In this document: positions 1 through 8,828 of the stretch, in pieces
Position numbering within the stretch: position 1 is the stretch's first letter
Layout: each line of letters begins with the position of its first letter
NCBI RefSeq assembly: GCF_045865695.1
Contig: NZ_BAACAP010000248.1
Span: 62,001 to 126,000 of the forward strand
Length of the DNA: 64,000 nt
Source: Scytonema sp045865695
Lineage (GTDB): Bacteria > Cyanobacteriota > Cyanobacteriia > Cyanobacteriales > Nostocaceae
Direction: 5' to 3'
Translations under genes and position numbers: made by a program
Notes under the pieces: model-generated
Database searches by the model: none
The model's input: the letters and a program-made list of their open reading frames with translations, nothing else
Told to the model about the DNA's origin: nothing

Positions 1-12
1 ATATGACTCCCT

Positions 13-2175
13 ATGCTTGTCTTAACTAAACAAAAATATCAGTGCGTGTCACAACTGAGTGAAGAAGATTGCGGAGCAGCCTGTCTTGCTTCTATTTGCA
101 AATATTATGGACGTATATTAAGTATCACTCGAAGTCGGGAAGTCGTTGGAACCGGACAGCTAGGTACGACTTTACTAGGTTTAAAACGCGGATTTGAGAC
201 TCTTGGTTTCAAAACACGTTCTGTTAAAGCTTCACCAGAGATCTTAGACAACATCAAAGAAATACCATTACCAGGAGTTATCCATTGGAAAGGTTATCAC
301 TGGGTCGTTTTATACGGAAAAAGCGGTAACAAGTACATCATAGCCGATCCAGCATTAGGTATTCGTTATCTAAAACGAGCAGATCTCACAGCAGCTTGGA
401 ATGGCATCATGTTACTGTTGGAACCAGATCCAGAGTCTTTTCTTCAACAAACACAAACACAAGTCTTAAGTGGGTTTGGGCGTTTTGTCAGACGAATCTT
501 ACCCTATCGCAACTTAATTTTTGCAGTTTTATCAATCAATATTGTTTTAGGGCTTTTCTCTCTAGCAAGTCCATTTCTCATCCAAATTCTTACTGATGAA
601 GTATTGGTTAGACAAGATACTCAACTTCTAACAGTTGTTATTGCTGCTGTCATAGTCATGAATCTTTTTAACAGCACACTACAATTATTGCAGTCAACTT
701 TAATGGCTCATTTCAGCCAACGCCTGCAATTAGGATTTGTGCTTGAATTTGGGCGTAAAATTCTCAATCTCCCCCTAAGTTTTTATGAAACTAGACGAAG
801 TGGGGAAATTATCAGTCGGTTACGCGATATTAATGAAATTAACCAGTTACTGTCTCAAATTGTTGCGTTACTTCCCAGTCAATTTTTCGTAGCTGTCATT
901 TCTTTTACATTTATGCTTTTCTCTAGTTGGAAACTCACCATAGCAGTGACTTTCATTGGTATATTAATGGCTGTTTCTACTTTACCATTTATTCCATCTT
1001 TACAACAAGCAACTCGCAATTTATTAGTGTTAGCTTCAGAAAACCAAGGGGTTTTAGTTGAGACTTTTAAAGGAGCATTAGTCATTAAAGCAACCAATGC
1101 AGCACCCCAATTTTGGGAAGAATTTCAAACTCGTTTTGGACGTTTAGCAAACCTAACGTTTAGTACCATACAAATCACTATTGTTAATAGTATTTTTTCG
1201 CAACTAGTTAGTAATATTGGTAGTATCTCCTTACTTGGATTTGGTAGCTTACTCGTTATTAGCAAGGAATTAAGTATTGGACAACTATTGGCTTTTAACA
1301 GTATGCAAGGAAATGTCCTCGCCTTGATGAGTTCTTTAATTAGTTTAGTTGATGAATACTACCGCACTCAAACTGCAGTCAGTCGGTTAAACGAAGTCAT
1401 TGATGCAACTAGTGAAGCCACAGGGAATACACAAAAACCATATGTAAAGCTTCCAGAAAGTACAGATATTGTTTGCCAACGCCTTCTTTTTCACCATGCA
1501 GGAAGACTAGATTTGATGAAAGATTTTTCTGTGACTCTTCCCGGTGGATATGCGATCGCTTTAATTGGTAAGTCGGGTTGTGGTAAAAGTACTCTAGCCA
1601 AACTCATCGCCGGATTATATCAACCGCAATCAGGAAATATTCGTGTAGGTTACTTTAACTTAGAAGACTTATCCTTAGAATGCGTGCGACAGCAAATCGT
1701 CTACATTCCTCAAGAACCCCATTTCTGGAGTCGGAGTATCATTGAAAATTTCCGACTTGGAACGCCCTACATTTCCTTTGAACAGATAGTCCAAGCTTGT
1801 CAGATTGCTGATGCCGATGATTTTATCAGTCAATTGCCAAACAAATACCAAACAGTCTTAGGAGAATTTGGTGCAAACCTCTCCGGTGGACAAAGACAAA
1901 GATTAGCGATCGCTAGAGGAATTGTAACAGATCCTCCCATTTTGATCTTAGACGAATCCACTGCAGGACTAGATCCAGTCAGCGAAGCCAATGTTTTAGA
2001 TCGATTACTGACTCATCGCAAAGGCAAAACAACCATTCTTATAACCCACCGCCCTAGCGTTATCGAACGCGCCGACTGGGTAACCCTTTTAGATAAAGGA
2101 AAAGTCCAGATTCAAGGCTTCTTAAAAGAATTGCGTTCTTCTCCAGGCGAACATTTAAAGTTTCTATCTCATTAG
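13..2175 (+). CDS. C39 peptidase-containing ABC exporter (PCAT)
   Basis: Inner-membrane ABC exporter that cleaves a double-glycine leader from a peptide substrate and exports it. Three domains are visible in 720 aa. The N-terminal C39 cysteine peptidase has C20 in EEDCGAACL, H96 in GYHWVVLYG and D112 in IADPA as the likely catalytic triad. A transmembrane domain covers about 160-450. The nucleotide-binding domain has Walker A GKSGCGKST (519-527), signature LSGGQRQR (623-630), Walker B ILILDE (643-648) and H-loop H679. The length is normal for the family. The ATG lies 13 bases into the window, so partner genes such as an HlyD-type adaptor could lie just upstream, out of view. The next gene encodes a plausible leader-peptide substrate. 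Confidence 0.93.
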   Translation: MLVLTKQKYQCVSQLSEEDCGAACLASICKYYGRILSITRSREVVGTGQLGTTLLGLKRGFETLGFKTRSVKASPEILDNIKEIPLPGVIHWKGYHWVVLYGKSGNKYIIADPALGIRYLKRADLTAAWNGIMLLLEPDPESFLQQTQTQVLSGFGRFVRRILPYRNLIFAVLSINIVLGLFSLASPFLIQILTDEVLVRQDTQLLTVVIAAVIVMNLFNSTLQLLQSTLMAHFSQRLQLGFVLEFGRKILNLPLSFYETRRSGEIISRLRDINEINQLLSQIVALLPSQFFVAVISFTFMLFSSWKLTIAVTFIGILMAVSTLPFIPSLQQATRNLLVLASENQGVLVETFKGALVIKATNAAPQFWEEFQTRFGRLANLTFSTIQITIVNSIFSQLVSNIGSISLLGFGSLLVISKELSIGQLLAFNSMQGNVLALMSSLISLVDEYYRTQTAVSRLNEVIDATSEATGNTQKPYVKLPESTDIVCQRLLFHHAGRLDLMKDFSVTLPGGYAIALIGKSGCGKSTLAKLIAGLYQPQSGNIRVGYFNLEDLSLECVRQQIVYIPQEPHFWSRSIIENFRLGTPYISFEQIVQACQIADADDFISQLPNKYQTVLGEFGANLSGGQRQRLAIARGIVTDPPILILDESTAGLDPVSEANVLDRLLTHRKGKTTILITHRPSVIERADWVTLLDKGKVQIQGFLKELRSSPGEHLKFLSH

Positions 2176-2196
2176 TGACAAATGACAAATGACAAC
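2176..2196. repeat. Heptameric tandem repeat (STRR type)
   Basis: Three near-perfect heptamers of the tgacaaa type run from the stop codon of the exporter gene into the start of the next gene. STRRs of this kind are typical of heterocystous cyanobacteria. The first ATG of the downstream gene (2189) lies inside the repeat. Confidence 0.6.
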
Positions 2197-2506
2197 TAAC
2201 AAAATCATGAACAACATTGAAAGAACTCATAAACTAGACTTGTTAACAAACCTATTAAGCCAAGAAGAACAGAAAATTAATGGGGGTATCAATCCAGCTA
2301 ATTTTGAAACTTTTTTCTTTCAACAAACAGAGATTACTTCTTTTGCAGAAGATAGTACCAACATTTCTAATAACGGTAATCTTAATATCTCTTCTAACTC
2401 CAGAACTGGTTATAGTTTCCGCCAAATTACTTTAGGATTCACATCTTTATTTTCCAGAAATTCCCGTTTCAACCCCATCTCTCTCATCTTCCGTCTCTTT
2501 CGATAA
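2189..2506 (+). CDS. Putative double-glycine leader peptide, exporter substrate
   Basis: A 105-aa protein starting 13 bases after the C39 exporter. Residues 14-33 read as a double-glycine leader: an amphipathic, acidic stretch LLTNLLSQEEQKINGG ending at G32-G33. Cleavage after GG would release a core of about 72 aa with an Asn/Ser-rich centre and a C-terminal end rich in Phe and Arg (ISLIFRLFR). The core has no cysteine, so lanthionine or disulfide chemistry is unlikely. A second in-frame ATG at 2207 gives a more usual 27-residue leader; the ATG at 2189 sits in a tandem repeat. I recognise no family for the core, and the substrate role is inferred from the leader and the neighbour. Confidence 0.65.
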   Translation: MTTNKIMNNIERTHKLDLLTNLLSQEEQKINGGINPANFETFFFQQTEITSFAEDSTNISNNGNLNISSNSRTGYSFRQITLGFTSLFSRNSRFNPISLIFRLFR

Positions 2507-2562
2507 AGAATTCTTCTAAATATAGCAATTCCTAATGTCGTAAGGTCTAGTAAGAAAAAATT

Positions 2563-2602
2563 AACCGCAGATGAACGCGGATGGACGCGGATAAATTTGT
2601 AC
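2563..2602. repeat. Dispersed repeat, arm of a MITE-like element
   Basis: This stretch carries the aaccgcag...gaacgcggataaa core also found near 33700, 34620 and 45210, where the full palindromic element is better preserved. The noncoding stretch that follows contains simple ccaatcccc-type repeats, which argues against the ATG at 2619 as the start of the next gene. Confidence 0.5.
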
Positions 2603-2666
2603 CTCAATAGACTTTACCATGTCTCTAGTCCCCAATCGCCAATCCCCAATTCCCAATCCCTATTTT

Positions 2667-3629
2667 ATGAAACAATCATTCACTCCCGCACAAACATTCA
2701 GCCTCTTAAGTATTGGAAAACGTGGAGTAGGAAAAACTGTTTTTTTAGCAGGAAGCTACTCTGAATTACACTCCAATACTCCCAAGCATAATCCTCATAC
2801 TTTCTGGTTTGAATGTCAAGATAGTGAAGTTCAAGAAAATCTTGAGAAAATTAATAGCCATATTGCACGAACTCATTTTTATCCACCTGCAACAATCAAA
2901 ATCACTAACTTTAATTTCAATTTAAAACGTCATACACTTTGGGGGATAAAAACTTTATGTCAATTTCGATGGTGGGACATTCCTGGAGAAATATGCGATC
3001 TTTGCAATCCAGATTTTCAAGAAATGGTATTAGCTTCCCACGGATGTTGCGTGTTTATTAACGCCCATGCATTAATTAGCGAACCGGACTATGTTAACAC
3101 GTTAGAAGAAATGTTTCATCAAATTGTTGCGATCGCTTCTCTAATTGCCCAACACCGTCTCAAATACGCCTTTGCTCTGATTCTCACAAAATGCGATCTT
3201 CTCGAACCAGGTACAGTCACCCAATTAAAAATTGAACAAAGTCTTCAACCTCTTATTTCTCGTCTAGATACAGTACAAGCAAATTATCAAAAATTTTATT
3301 CAGCAATCCCTATTATCTCTATGGAAGGACTATCCGCATTGAGAGCTAGAGGTGCTGCTGAACCTCTACTTTGGTTACTCGCACAATTAAACAAACACCA
3401 TCATTTCTTAACACAACAAAATCTAGCAAGTGGAGTAGCTCAAAATTTATTTGTCAATCAATTACTTCTAGCACAAATACAGAGATATATTGTAAGCTCG
3501 TCTCTAATTAGCATCAGTTTTTTAGCAGGGATTGTATTTCTATTGTTTACTTTTGGTATCATCTCTATTACCCCAGAAAGATTACCTGCAAAACAACAGA
3601 TCCAAATTTTACTCCAAGACAAAAGATAA
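2667..3629 (+). CDS. P-loop GTPase-like protein with C-terminal membrane anchor
   Basis: A 320-aa protein with GTPase motifs in the right order: P-loop GKRGVGKT (17-24), a switch-II-like WDIPGE (D104) and an NKxD-like LTKCD (174-177). One hydrophobic segment at about 279-300 near the C-terminus suggests a tail-anchored inner-membrane protein. I chose the ATG at 2667 because the in-frame extension to 2619 translates simple noncoding repeat. The next gene begins 20 bases downstream and has a GTPase-associated N-terminal region, so the two are probably co-transcribed and physically linked. The family looks like the TRAFAC-type GTPases of predicted bacterial conflict systems. The biochemical role is inferred. 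Confidence 0.75.
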   Translation: MKQSFTPAQTFSLLSIGKRGVGKTVFLAGSYSELHSNTPKHNPHTFWFECQDSEVQENLEKINSHIARTHFYPPATIKITNFNFNLKRHTLWGIKTLCQFRWWDIPGEICDLCNPDFQEMVLASHGCCVFINAHALISEPDYVNTLEEMFHQIVAIASLIAQHRLKYAFALILTKCDLLEPGTVTQLKIEQSLQPLISRLDTVQANYQKFYSAIPIISMEGLSALRARGAAEPLLWLLAQLNKHHHFLTQQNLASGVAQNLFVNQLLLAQIQRYIVSSSLISISFLAGIVFLLFTFGIISITPERLPAKQQIQILLQDKR

Positions 3630-3649
3630 TTTTATTCCTTATTTTTTCC

Positions 3650-5404
3650 ATGTCTTTGCTTCTTGGTCAACTGATTTACAGTAGTTTTACTGGCATTGGG
3701 TTTACAACTCTCGCCAGTGTAGAAGTTCCTGTAGAAATCCAGCAAATTTTTTTAAAACAGATAGTTTATCAGTATTGGGATGCATACAATCCGCCTGACA
3801 TAGGATATCAAGCTATTTACATACAACAAATTTCTTCAGACCAAATTTTATTTGGTTGGCTTTATAATGATGGTTTTGATGAATTTGGTCGTGCTTGCGT
3901 TCCATATTTTGTTTGTTATCATCTGAAAGTAAGTCTTAACTTATTCATACTTAATAATATTTTGACCTGCTTGCAAACGGGTCCCGTTGCTTTTTTTCCT
4001 CGAACAAACCTTCCAGATTATTTAGAAAGTATATTGGTTACAAGTTTTAGCAATTATCAATCTAATCGATCGGGAGTCAAGATTTCTCAAAAAATGTGTG
4101 AAGAAATTAGTACTGTACTCATACAAAATCAATTAATTCATTTATTTGTCTCTAACGAACAAAATACGAGAGATACAGCAAATTTTAACTTAGTGAAGTA
4201 CGGAAATACCCCTCCTGCACGCTCGCGCACTCTCACCTTACCAAGGAGAAAATTGGGGAGGGGTGAACTCCATTTAAATCTACCTCTTGTTACTCAATCT
4301 CTAATTCCTAATCTCTTGCAACATAACATCATAGGAAAAGGAAGTCAGCAAGCTATTTTGTCGTTTCCTAAGCTTTTGATATTCAGTTATGTGACAATAT
4401 TTTCTTTATTATTTATTATTTTAATGTATGTTTTTTATAACTTATCTCTATTGTCTCCTATTAATATATTTCCACAAAATCCATATGTGACTTCTCAAAA
4501 ACAAAAGTCTGGAATAGTATCTGATAAGATTTCTAATTCGGTCTTGACTGAACATACGGATTCTGTATGGTCAATTATTTTAAGCAATGAAAATCAAAAT
4601 TTAGTAAGTGGAAGTGCAGATAAAACAATAAAGATTTGGAATTTAAAGACTGGAAAAGTTCAGCATACCTTAACTGGACATAATGATGTGATTCGGTCTT
4701 TGGTATTTTCTAGCGATCGCCAGAACCTTATTAGTGCAGATAGCCAAGGAAAAGTTCGTATTTGGAATTGGCAAACAAAGCAATTAATAAAAATATTAAA
4801 TATTTGTTCTGTCCCTTTGTGGTCTATTGTTATGAGTTCAGATAATAGGACACTGATAAGTGGAGATGAAAATGGCAATCTCATTTTTTCTGATATCCAT
4901 ACTGGTAAAATACTACAAGTTATTAAAGGACACTCAGGACGTATTTTCTCCATAGCTATTAGTCCTGATGGCAAAAAATTAGTGACTGGTGGAATAGATA
5001 AAAAAATAAAGATTTGGGAACTCCCAACAGGTAAACTTTTGCAAACCCTCAACGGTCATTCTGATGCAGTTCGATCTGTAACGTTTAGTCCAAACGGTCA
5101 ACAGATTGCTAGTGGTAGTTGGGATAACACAATCAAAATATGGAATTTACAAACAGGGGGCTTATTACGGAATTTACAAGGACATACAGCTCGAGTTACT
5201 AGTATAACTTTTAGTACTGATGGTAAAAAGATTATCAGTGGAAGTATTGATAATACTATCAAAGTATGGAACTTAGAATCAGGTCAATTGCTGTATAGTT
5301 TTACCAGTCATTCTAACTGGATTTTAGGAGTTACTGTCAGTTCGGATAAAATATTTAGTGCTAGTAAGGATACAACTATCCGAATTTGGACTCTGCCACC
5401 CTGA
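3650..5404 (+). CDS. GAP1-N-like domain, TM segment and WD40 propeller
   Basis: A 584-aa protein in three parts. Residues 1-230 open with GQLIYSSFTGIGFTTLAS, which resembles the N-terminal domain of GTPase-associated protein 1 (GAP1-N), known as a partner of conflict-system GTPases. A hydrophobic segment follows at about 241-268. From about 299 to the end there are seven WD40 repeats (GH...SGS.D.TIKIWN pattern), enough for one complete seven-bladed propeller. The third blade is the most degenerate. The gene sits between a membrane-anchored GTPase and a cytosolic ATPase. A 57-bp palindromic repeat is embedded in frame at 4208-4264, in the linker before the TM segment. The GAP1-N assignment is from memory of the motif. 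Confidence 0.75.
   Translation: MSLLLGQLIYSSFTGIGFTTLASVEVPVEIQQIFLKQIVYQYWDAYNPPDIGYQAIYIQQISSDQILFGWLYNDGFDEFGRACVPYFVCYHLKVSLNLFILNNILTCLQTGPVAFFPRTNLPDYLESILVTSFSNYQSNRSGVKISQKMCEEISTVLIQNQLIHLFVSNEQNTRDTANFNLVKYGNTPPARSRTLTLPRRKLGRGELHLNLPLVTQSLIPNLLQHNIIGKGSQQAILSFPKLLIFSYVTIFSLLFIILMYVFYNLSLLSPINIFPQNPYVTSQKQKSGIVSDKISNSVLTEHTDSVWSIILSNENQNLVSGSADKTIKIWNLKTGKVQHTLTGHNDVIRSLVFSSDRQNLISADSQGKVRIWNWQTKQLIKILNICSVPLWSIVMSSDNRTLISGDENGNLIFSDIHTGKILQVIKGHSGRIFSIAISPDGKKLVTGGIDKKIKIWELPTGKLLQTLNGHSDAVRSVTFSPNGQQIASGSWDNTIKIWNLQTGGLLRNLQGHTARVTSITFSTDGKKIISGSIDNTIKVWNLESGQLLYSFTSHSNWILGVTVSSDKIFSASKDTTIRIWTLPP
4208..4264. repeat. 57-bp palindromic repeat inserted in frame in a gene
   Basis: The segment begins acccctcc and ends ggaggggt, with ccttaccaaggag inside, which is a common intergenic repeat style in filamentous cyanobacteria. 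Here it lies within the coding region and contributes exactly 19 codons (Pro-Pro-Ala-Arg-Ser-Arg then Lys-Leu-Gly-Arg), leaving the frame intact. Confidence 0.7.
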
Positions 5405-5442
5405 AGTTATAAATTGTATAGATCTTGATGGGGAATAGACTT

Positions 5443-7539
5443 ATGTCATCTTCTCTAGGTGCGCGTTTAAGTGCAGAACGAAATCACAGATTTGTAGGAC
5501 GAGTACAGGAACTGGAATTGTTTCGCAATGCTATTACCTCAAGTGTATTGCCTTTTAATATTTTGTATATTTATGGTCCTGGCGGTATTGGGAAAACAAG
5601 TTTACTCCGACAATTGACTCGTATAGCAGAACAAAGAAATATACAATTTATATACATAGAAGGACGGAATTTAGAGCCTGCACCAGCATCGTTTCTGAGT
5701 GTCCTACGTTCGTTATTGAATTTACAAGATACAGATTCTCCACTTCAGATACTAGGGGAGAGCAGCGATCGCACGATCGTTTTTCTGGACACTTATGAAA
5801 ACATCTCCGCATTAGATGAGTGGTTGAGGGAAGAATTTTTACCTCAACTGTCCTCAGAAACGTTAGTTGTCTTTAGCGGACGTAATTCTCCTTCTGAAGC
5901 TTGGTGCAGCGATCCGGGTTGGCAAGCGTTAATTCGTACTTTGCCTCTCCGCAATCTCAGCCCCGAAGAAAGCTTATCATACTTGACCAAACGGGATATT
6001 CCCATCGCACAACATTCTTCAATTCTTGATTTCACTCACGGCTATCCCCTAGCATTATCATTAATTGCAGACGTTTTTATTCAAGAAAAAGAAATTTTTT
6101 TATACCCAGAAACCGTACCAGACATTATCAAGGCGCTGTTAGAAAGATTTATTACAGAAGTCCCAACACCGAGTCATCGTCTAGCATTACAAGCTTGTGC
6201 AGTGGTCAGACTTATGACTGAAGCATTGCTGTCACATATGTTGGATTTGTCAGACACTCATGAAGTTTTTGAGTGGTTGCGAGAACTTTCGTTTATTGAA
6301 GCGGGACAGATGGGCGTGTTTCCCCACGATTTAGCCCGTGAAGTTTTAATTGCCGATTTACGTTGGCGAAATCCAGAACTTTATGCAGAATTACACCATC
6401 GCTCGCGTGCTTACTATGTCAAGCGCTTGGAACAAACTCAAGACCAAGAAAAGCACCGCATCTTGTTTGATTATATGTTCTTACATCGGGATAATCCTGC
6501 CATTCGTCCTCGTTTTACTTGGCAAGAACAAAGTAGTTTATTAACCGATTCACTGACAGAAAGTGACAAAGATGCAATATATCAGATGGTGGCACAGTAT
6601 GAAGGAGAAGAATCAGCGAAAATAGCCGCCCATTGGATAAAACGTCAACCGCAAAATGTTGTGTTGTTTCGAGATTCAGAATCTACACCTGCAGGGTTTG
6701 CAATCTTAGTGGCATTACATGAAGCCTCATCGGAAGACTTAAATGCAGATCCAGGTGCTGCTACATCCTGGCGATATCTTCAAACCCATGCACCATTACG
6801 TCCAAGTGAAGGTGCAACTATCTTCCGTTTCTGGATGGCGCGAGACACATATCAATCTGTTTCTCCTACTCAAAGCTTAATTTTTATTAATTTTGTCCAG
6901 TTTTTTCAGAAAACACCAGGATTAGCATATACCTTTCTCCCATGCGCTGAACCCGATGCATGGACCCCCATGTTAACTTACTTCGACTTAACGCGAATTC
7001 CAGAAGCTGATTTTGAAGTTGGGGGAAGGCGCTATGGGGTATACGGTCATGATTGGCGGGTAGTGACTGCTTTATTGTGGAGAGAACTGTTAGCAAAGAG
7101 AGAAATTGCTGCTTCTACTTCTACTTCTACAGAATGTTCTGTGACTGCACCTGTTTGTCATTCTTTGTTGGTTCTCAGTCAACCTGATTTTGTAGAAGCT
7201 GTACAGGATGCTTTACGTAACTTAACACGCCCCGATGCATTACAGAAAAACCCTTTGTTACGTTCCCGATTGGTAGAAGATAGTCTTACTCATAAAGGAA
7301 GCAATACCGAACGAATTACTGCTTTAATAACTTTGGTGAAACAAGCAGCAGAATCGCTACAATCTTTTCCCCGCGATGAAAAGTTATATCGTGTTTTGTA
7401 CCGTACTTATGTGAGTCCTGCTCCGACTCAGGAACAAGCAGCCGAACAACTAGATTTACCTTTTAGTACCTATCGCCGCCATCTTAAAGCAGGAATAACA
7501 CGGGTAGCAGATCTCCTCTGGCAAAGAGAGATTAACTGA
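5443..7539 (+). CDS. AAA/STAND-like ATPase with C-terminal HTH-like region
   Basis: About 698 aa. The N-terminus reads NHRFVGRVQELELF followed by a Walker A GPGGIGKTS and a Walker B-like TIVFLDTYE, as in AAA_16/ORC-like regulatory ATPases. The middle is alpha-helical and unassigned. The last 40 residues (EQAAEQLDLPFSTYRRHLK) look like a winged or LuxR-like helix-turn-helix. No membrane segment is visible. ATG 5443 follows gggga at a good distance; ATG 5428 and TTG 5425 are in-frame alternatives. It lies about 40 bases after the WD40 gene on the same strand and probably completes the GTPase/WD40/ATPase cassette. A run of Ser-Thr codons near 7110 is a small low-complexity insert. Confidence 0.75.
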   Translation: MSSSLGARLSAERNHRFVGRVQELELFRNAITSSVLPFNILYIYGPGGIGKTSLLRQLTRIAEQRNIQFIYIEGRNLEPAPASFLSVLRSLLNLQDTDSPLQILGESSDRTIVFLDTYENISALDEWLREEFLPQLSSETLVVFSGRNSPSEAWCSDPGWQALIRTLPLRNLSPEESLSYLTKRDIPIAQHSSILDFTHGYPLALSLIADVFIQEKEIFLYPETVPDIIKALLERFITEVPTPSHRLALQACAVVRLMTEALLSHMLDLSDTHEVFEWLRELSFIEAGQMGVFPHDLAREVLIADLRWRNPELYAELHHRSRAYYVKRLEQTQDQEKHRILFDYMFLHRDNPAIRPRFTWQEQSSLLTDSLTESDKDAIYQMVAQYEGEESAKIAAHWIKRQPQNVVLFRDSESTPAGFAILVALHEASSEDLNADPGAATSWRYLQTHAPLRPSEGATIFRFWMARDTYQSVSPTQSLIFINFVQFFQKTPGLAYTFLPCAEPDAWTPMLTYFDLTRIPEADFEVGGRRYGVYGHDWRVVTALLWRELLAKREIAASTSTSTECSVTAPVCHSLLVLSQPDFVEAVQDALRNLTRPDALQKNPLLRSRLVEDSLTHKGSNTERITALITLVKQAAESLQSFPRDEKLYRVLYRTYVSPAPTQEQAAEQLDLPFSTYRRHLKAGITRVADLLWQREIN

Positions 7540-7558
7540 TGAAAGTACTCAGGCTAAT

Positions 7559-7960
7559 TTACTGAGGAGGACTGCTACCGCCATTGCGATCCCGCAAATA
7601 CTCCCAAATCCGCCTAATTTCAGTTCGGAATTCTTGGCGGTCAATTGCAGCTTGTTGCCTATCTTGAGCTGCTTCGGCTGCTAGACGCTCGGCTTGTTCG
7701 CGAAAAGTTTGGCGGTCAACTTTAGCTTGCTCTCGGTCGTTGTACGCTTCTTCTGCAAAATTCCCAATGACCGTTACAAGATGGCTGATGCTATCCTGTA
7801 ATTCTTGCTTGAATTCTGCCTGTTGGGAAGTTAACTGAGCGATCGCTGTTGTGTTTATCTGTTGTTGCTCGGCAACTCGATCTAGGCGGGTTACCGTTTG
7901 CTCCAAAATCCGCTCAATCCTGTCCAGTCTACTGCTAGGTGTTTGTGATGTGTTGGTCAT
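7559..7960 (-). CDS. Small coiled-coil protein
   Basis: 133 aa, almost entirely charged helix with heptad character (RLDRIERILEQTVTRLDRV, then DRQQAAIDRQEFRTEIRRI) and a short Pro-rich tail. No catalytic motif. Similar short coiled-coil proteins are frequent in filamentous cyanobacteria and usually have no assigned role. It lies 36 bases downstream of another coiled-coil gene on the same strand, so the two probably form an operon. It converges on the ATPase gene with 19 bases between the stops. Confidence 0.7.
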   Translation of the reverse strand: MTNTSQTPSSRLDRIERILEQTVTRLDRVAEQQQINTTAIAQLTSQQAEFKQELQDSISHLVTVIGNFAEEAYNDREQAKVDRQTFREQAERLAAEAAQDRQQAAIDRQEFRTEIRRIWEYLRDRNGGSSPPQ

Positions 7961-7996
7961 TTATTTTTGTCTTTACGAAACTTCGCTACTTTTTGA

Positions 7997-8530
7997 CTAC
8001 ACGGACGGATTGTTGCCACTATCCCGCTTAACCAAATAATCTAATAGTCTGTCAATTCGCGACAAAGTAGCTTCAGTTGTTTGCTTAAACTCCTGAAATT
8101 GAGATTTTTGTTCTTCATAGTTCCGGTCAAGCCGCCTTACAACTGCTTCTAAACTTTCAATTCTGCCGTCAACTCGAGCGGCCACAGTACCTAATTTAGT
8201 GAAAAGTCTCTGCGATTCGGATACAAAAGCATCAACTCGGTTTGATAATCGATCGAGTTGCATCTGAGTGCGATCTTGTTTCTCGCCTAGTCGGTCGATC
8301 TGTATTTGAGTTTGAGCTTGCTTCTCGCCTAGTCGGTCGATCTGTATTTGAGTGCGATCTTGCTTCTCGCCTAGTCGGTCGATCTGTATTTGAGTGCGAT
8401 CTTGAGCATCTGTTAGCCTGTCAATCCCTCTATTAGCAGATTCGGCATAAGTTGCTGCTGATGCTAGTAGTTGTTTTACTGTGTCTAGGTCATTTTCAAC
8501 ACGGTTTAGTCGGTCATTTATTTGCGTCAT
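7997..8530 (-). CDS. Coiled-coil protein with 14-residue tandem repeats
   Basis: 177 aa. The centre contains four 14-residue units of the form RTQIQIDRLGEKQD, encoded by nearly identical 42-bp DNA repeats at about 8255-8405, so copy number probably varies. The flanks are continuous charged coiled coil (LNRVENDLDTVKQLL; RIDRLLDYLVKRDSG). The ATG at 8530 is the only sensible start. It is paired with the smaller coiled-coil gene downstream. Function unknown; oligomeric scaffolding is a guess from composition. Confidence 0.7.
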   Translation of the reverse strand: MTQINDRLNRVENDLDTVKQLLASAATYAESANRGIDRLTDAQDRTQIQIDRLGEKQDRTQIQIDRLGEKQAQTQIQIDRLGEKQDRTQMQLDRLSNRVDAFVSESQRLFTKLGTVAARVDGRIESLEAVVRRLDRNYEEQKSQFQEFKQTTEATLSRIDRLLDYLVKRDSGNNPSV

Positions 8531-8594
8531 TTTTCAATTTCATTAAAATAGTGGTATAATTGTATACTATTATGCACGCTATAGGCACAAGATT

Positions 8595-8768
8595 TTATTG
8601 TTCGGTTTTGCTTGCGATCGCAATACCCCTAGCTTTTAGAGCTTCTTCGCACAATGAAACGACCATTTGGCTAACTGTTTTCGTTTCTCGTTCAGCTAAC
8701 GCGGATAGTGTTTCAAAGGTGGCGAGAGGAAAAGTTACATTCGATCGCTTTCCCTTGTATTTGGGCAT
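8595..8768 (-). CDS. Ribbon-helix-helix (CopG-like) small protein
   Basis: A 57-aa gene on the minus strand, ATG at 8766-8768, stop at 8595-8597. The protein begins MPKYKGKRSNVTFPLATFE and continues with LSALAERETKTVSQMVVSLC, the beta-strand plus two-helix pattern of ribbon-helix-helix DNA-binding proteins. Such proteins act as dimeric repressors, often as antitoxins or plasmid copy-control factors. No complete toxin is adjacent: a decayed GNAT gene lies upstream on the same strand. A longer frame on the plus strand covers the same DNA but reads as noise. Confidence 0.65.
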   Translation of the reverse strand: MPKYKGKRSNVTFPLATFETLSALAERETKTVSQMVVSLCEEALKARGIAIASKTEQ

Positions 8769-8828
8769 AGATTCTCCCTGTAGGCACGTAATAGTATCAG
8801 TTTATCTAATTTCTTTTTCATATTCTTA

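Noticed and set aside
8255..8405. CRISPR-like array
   Set aside because: Repeats are contiguous 42-bp coding units without unique spacers.
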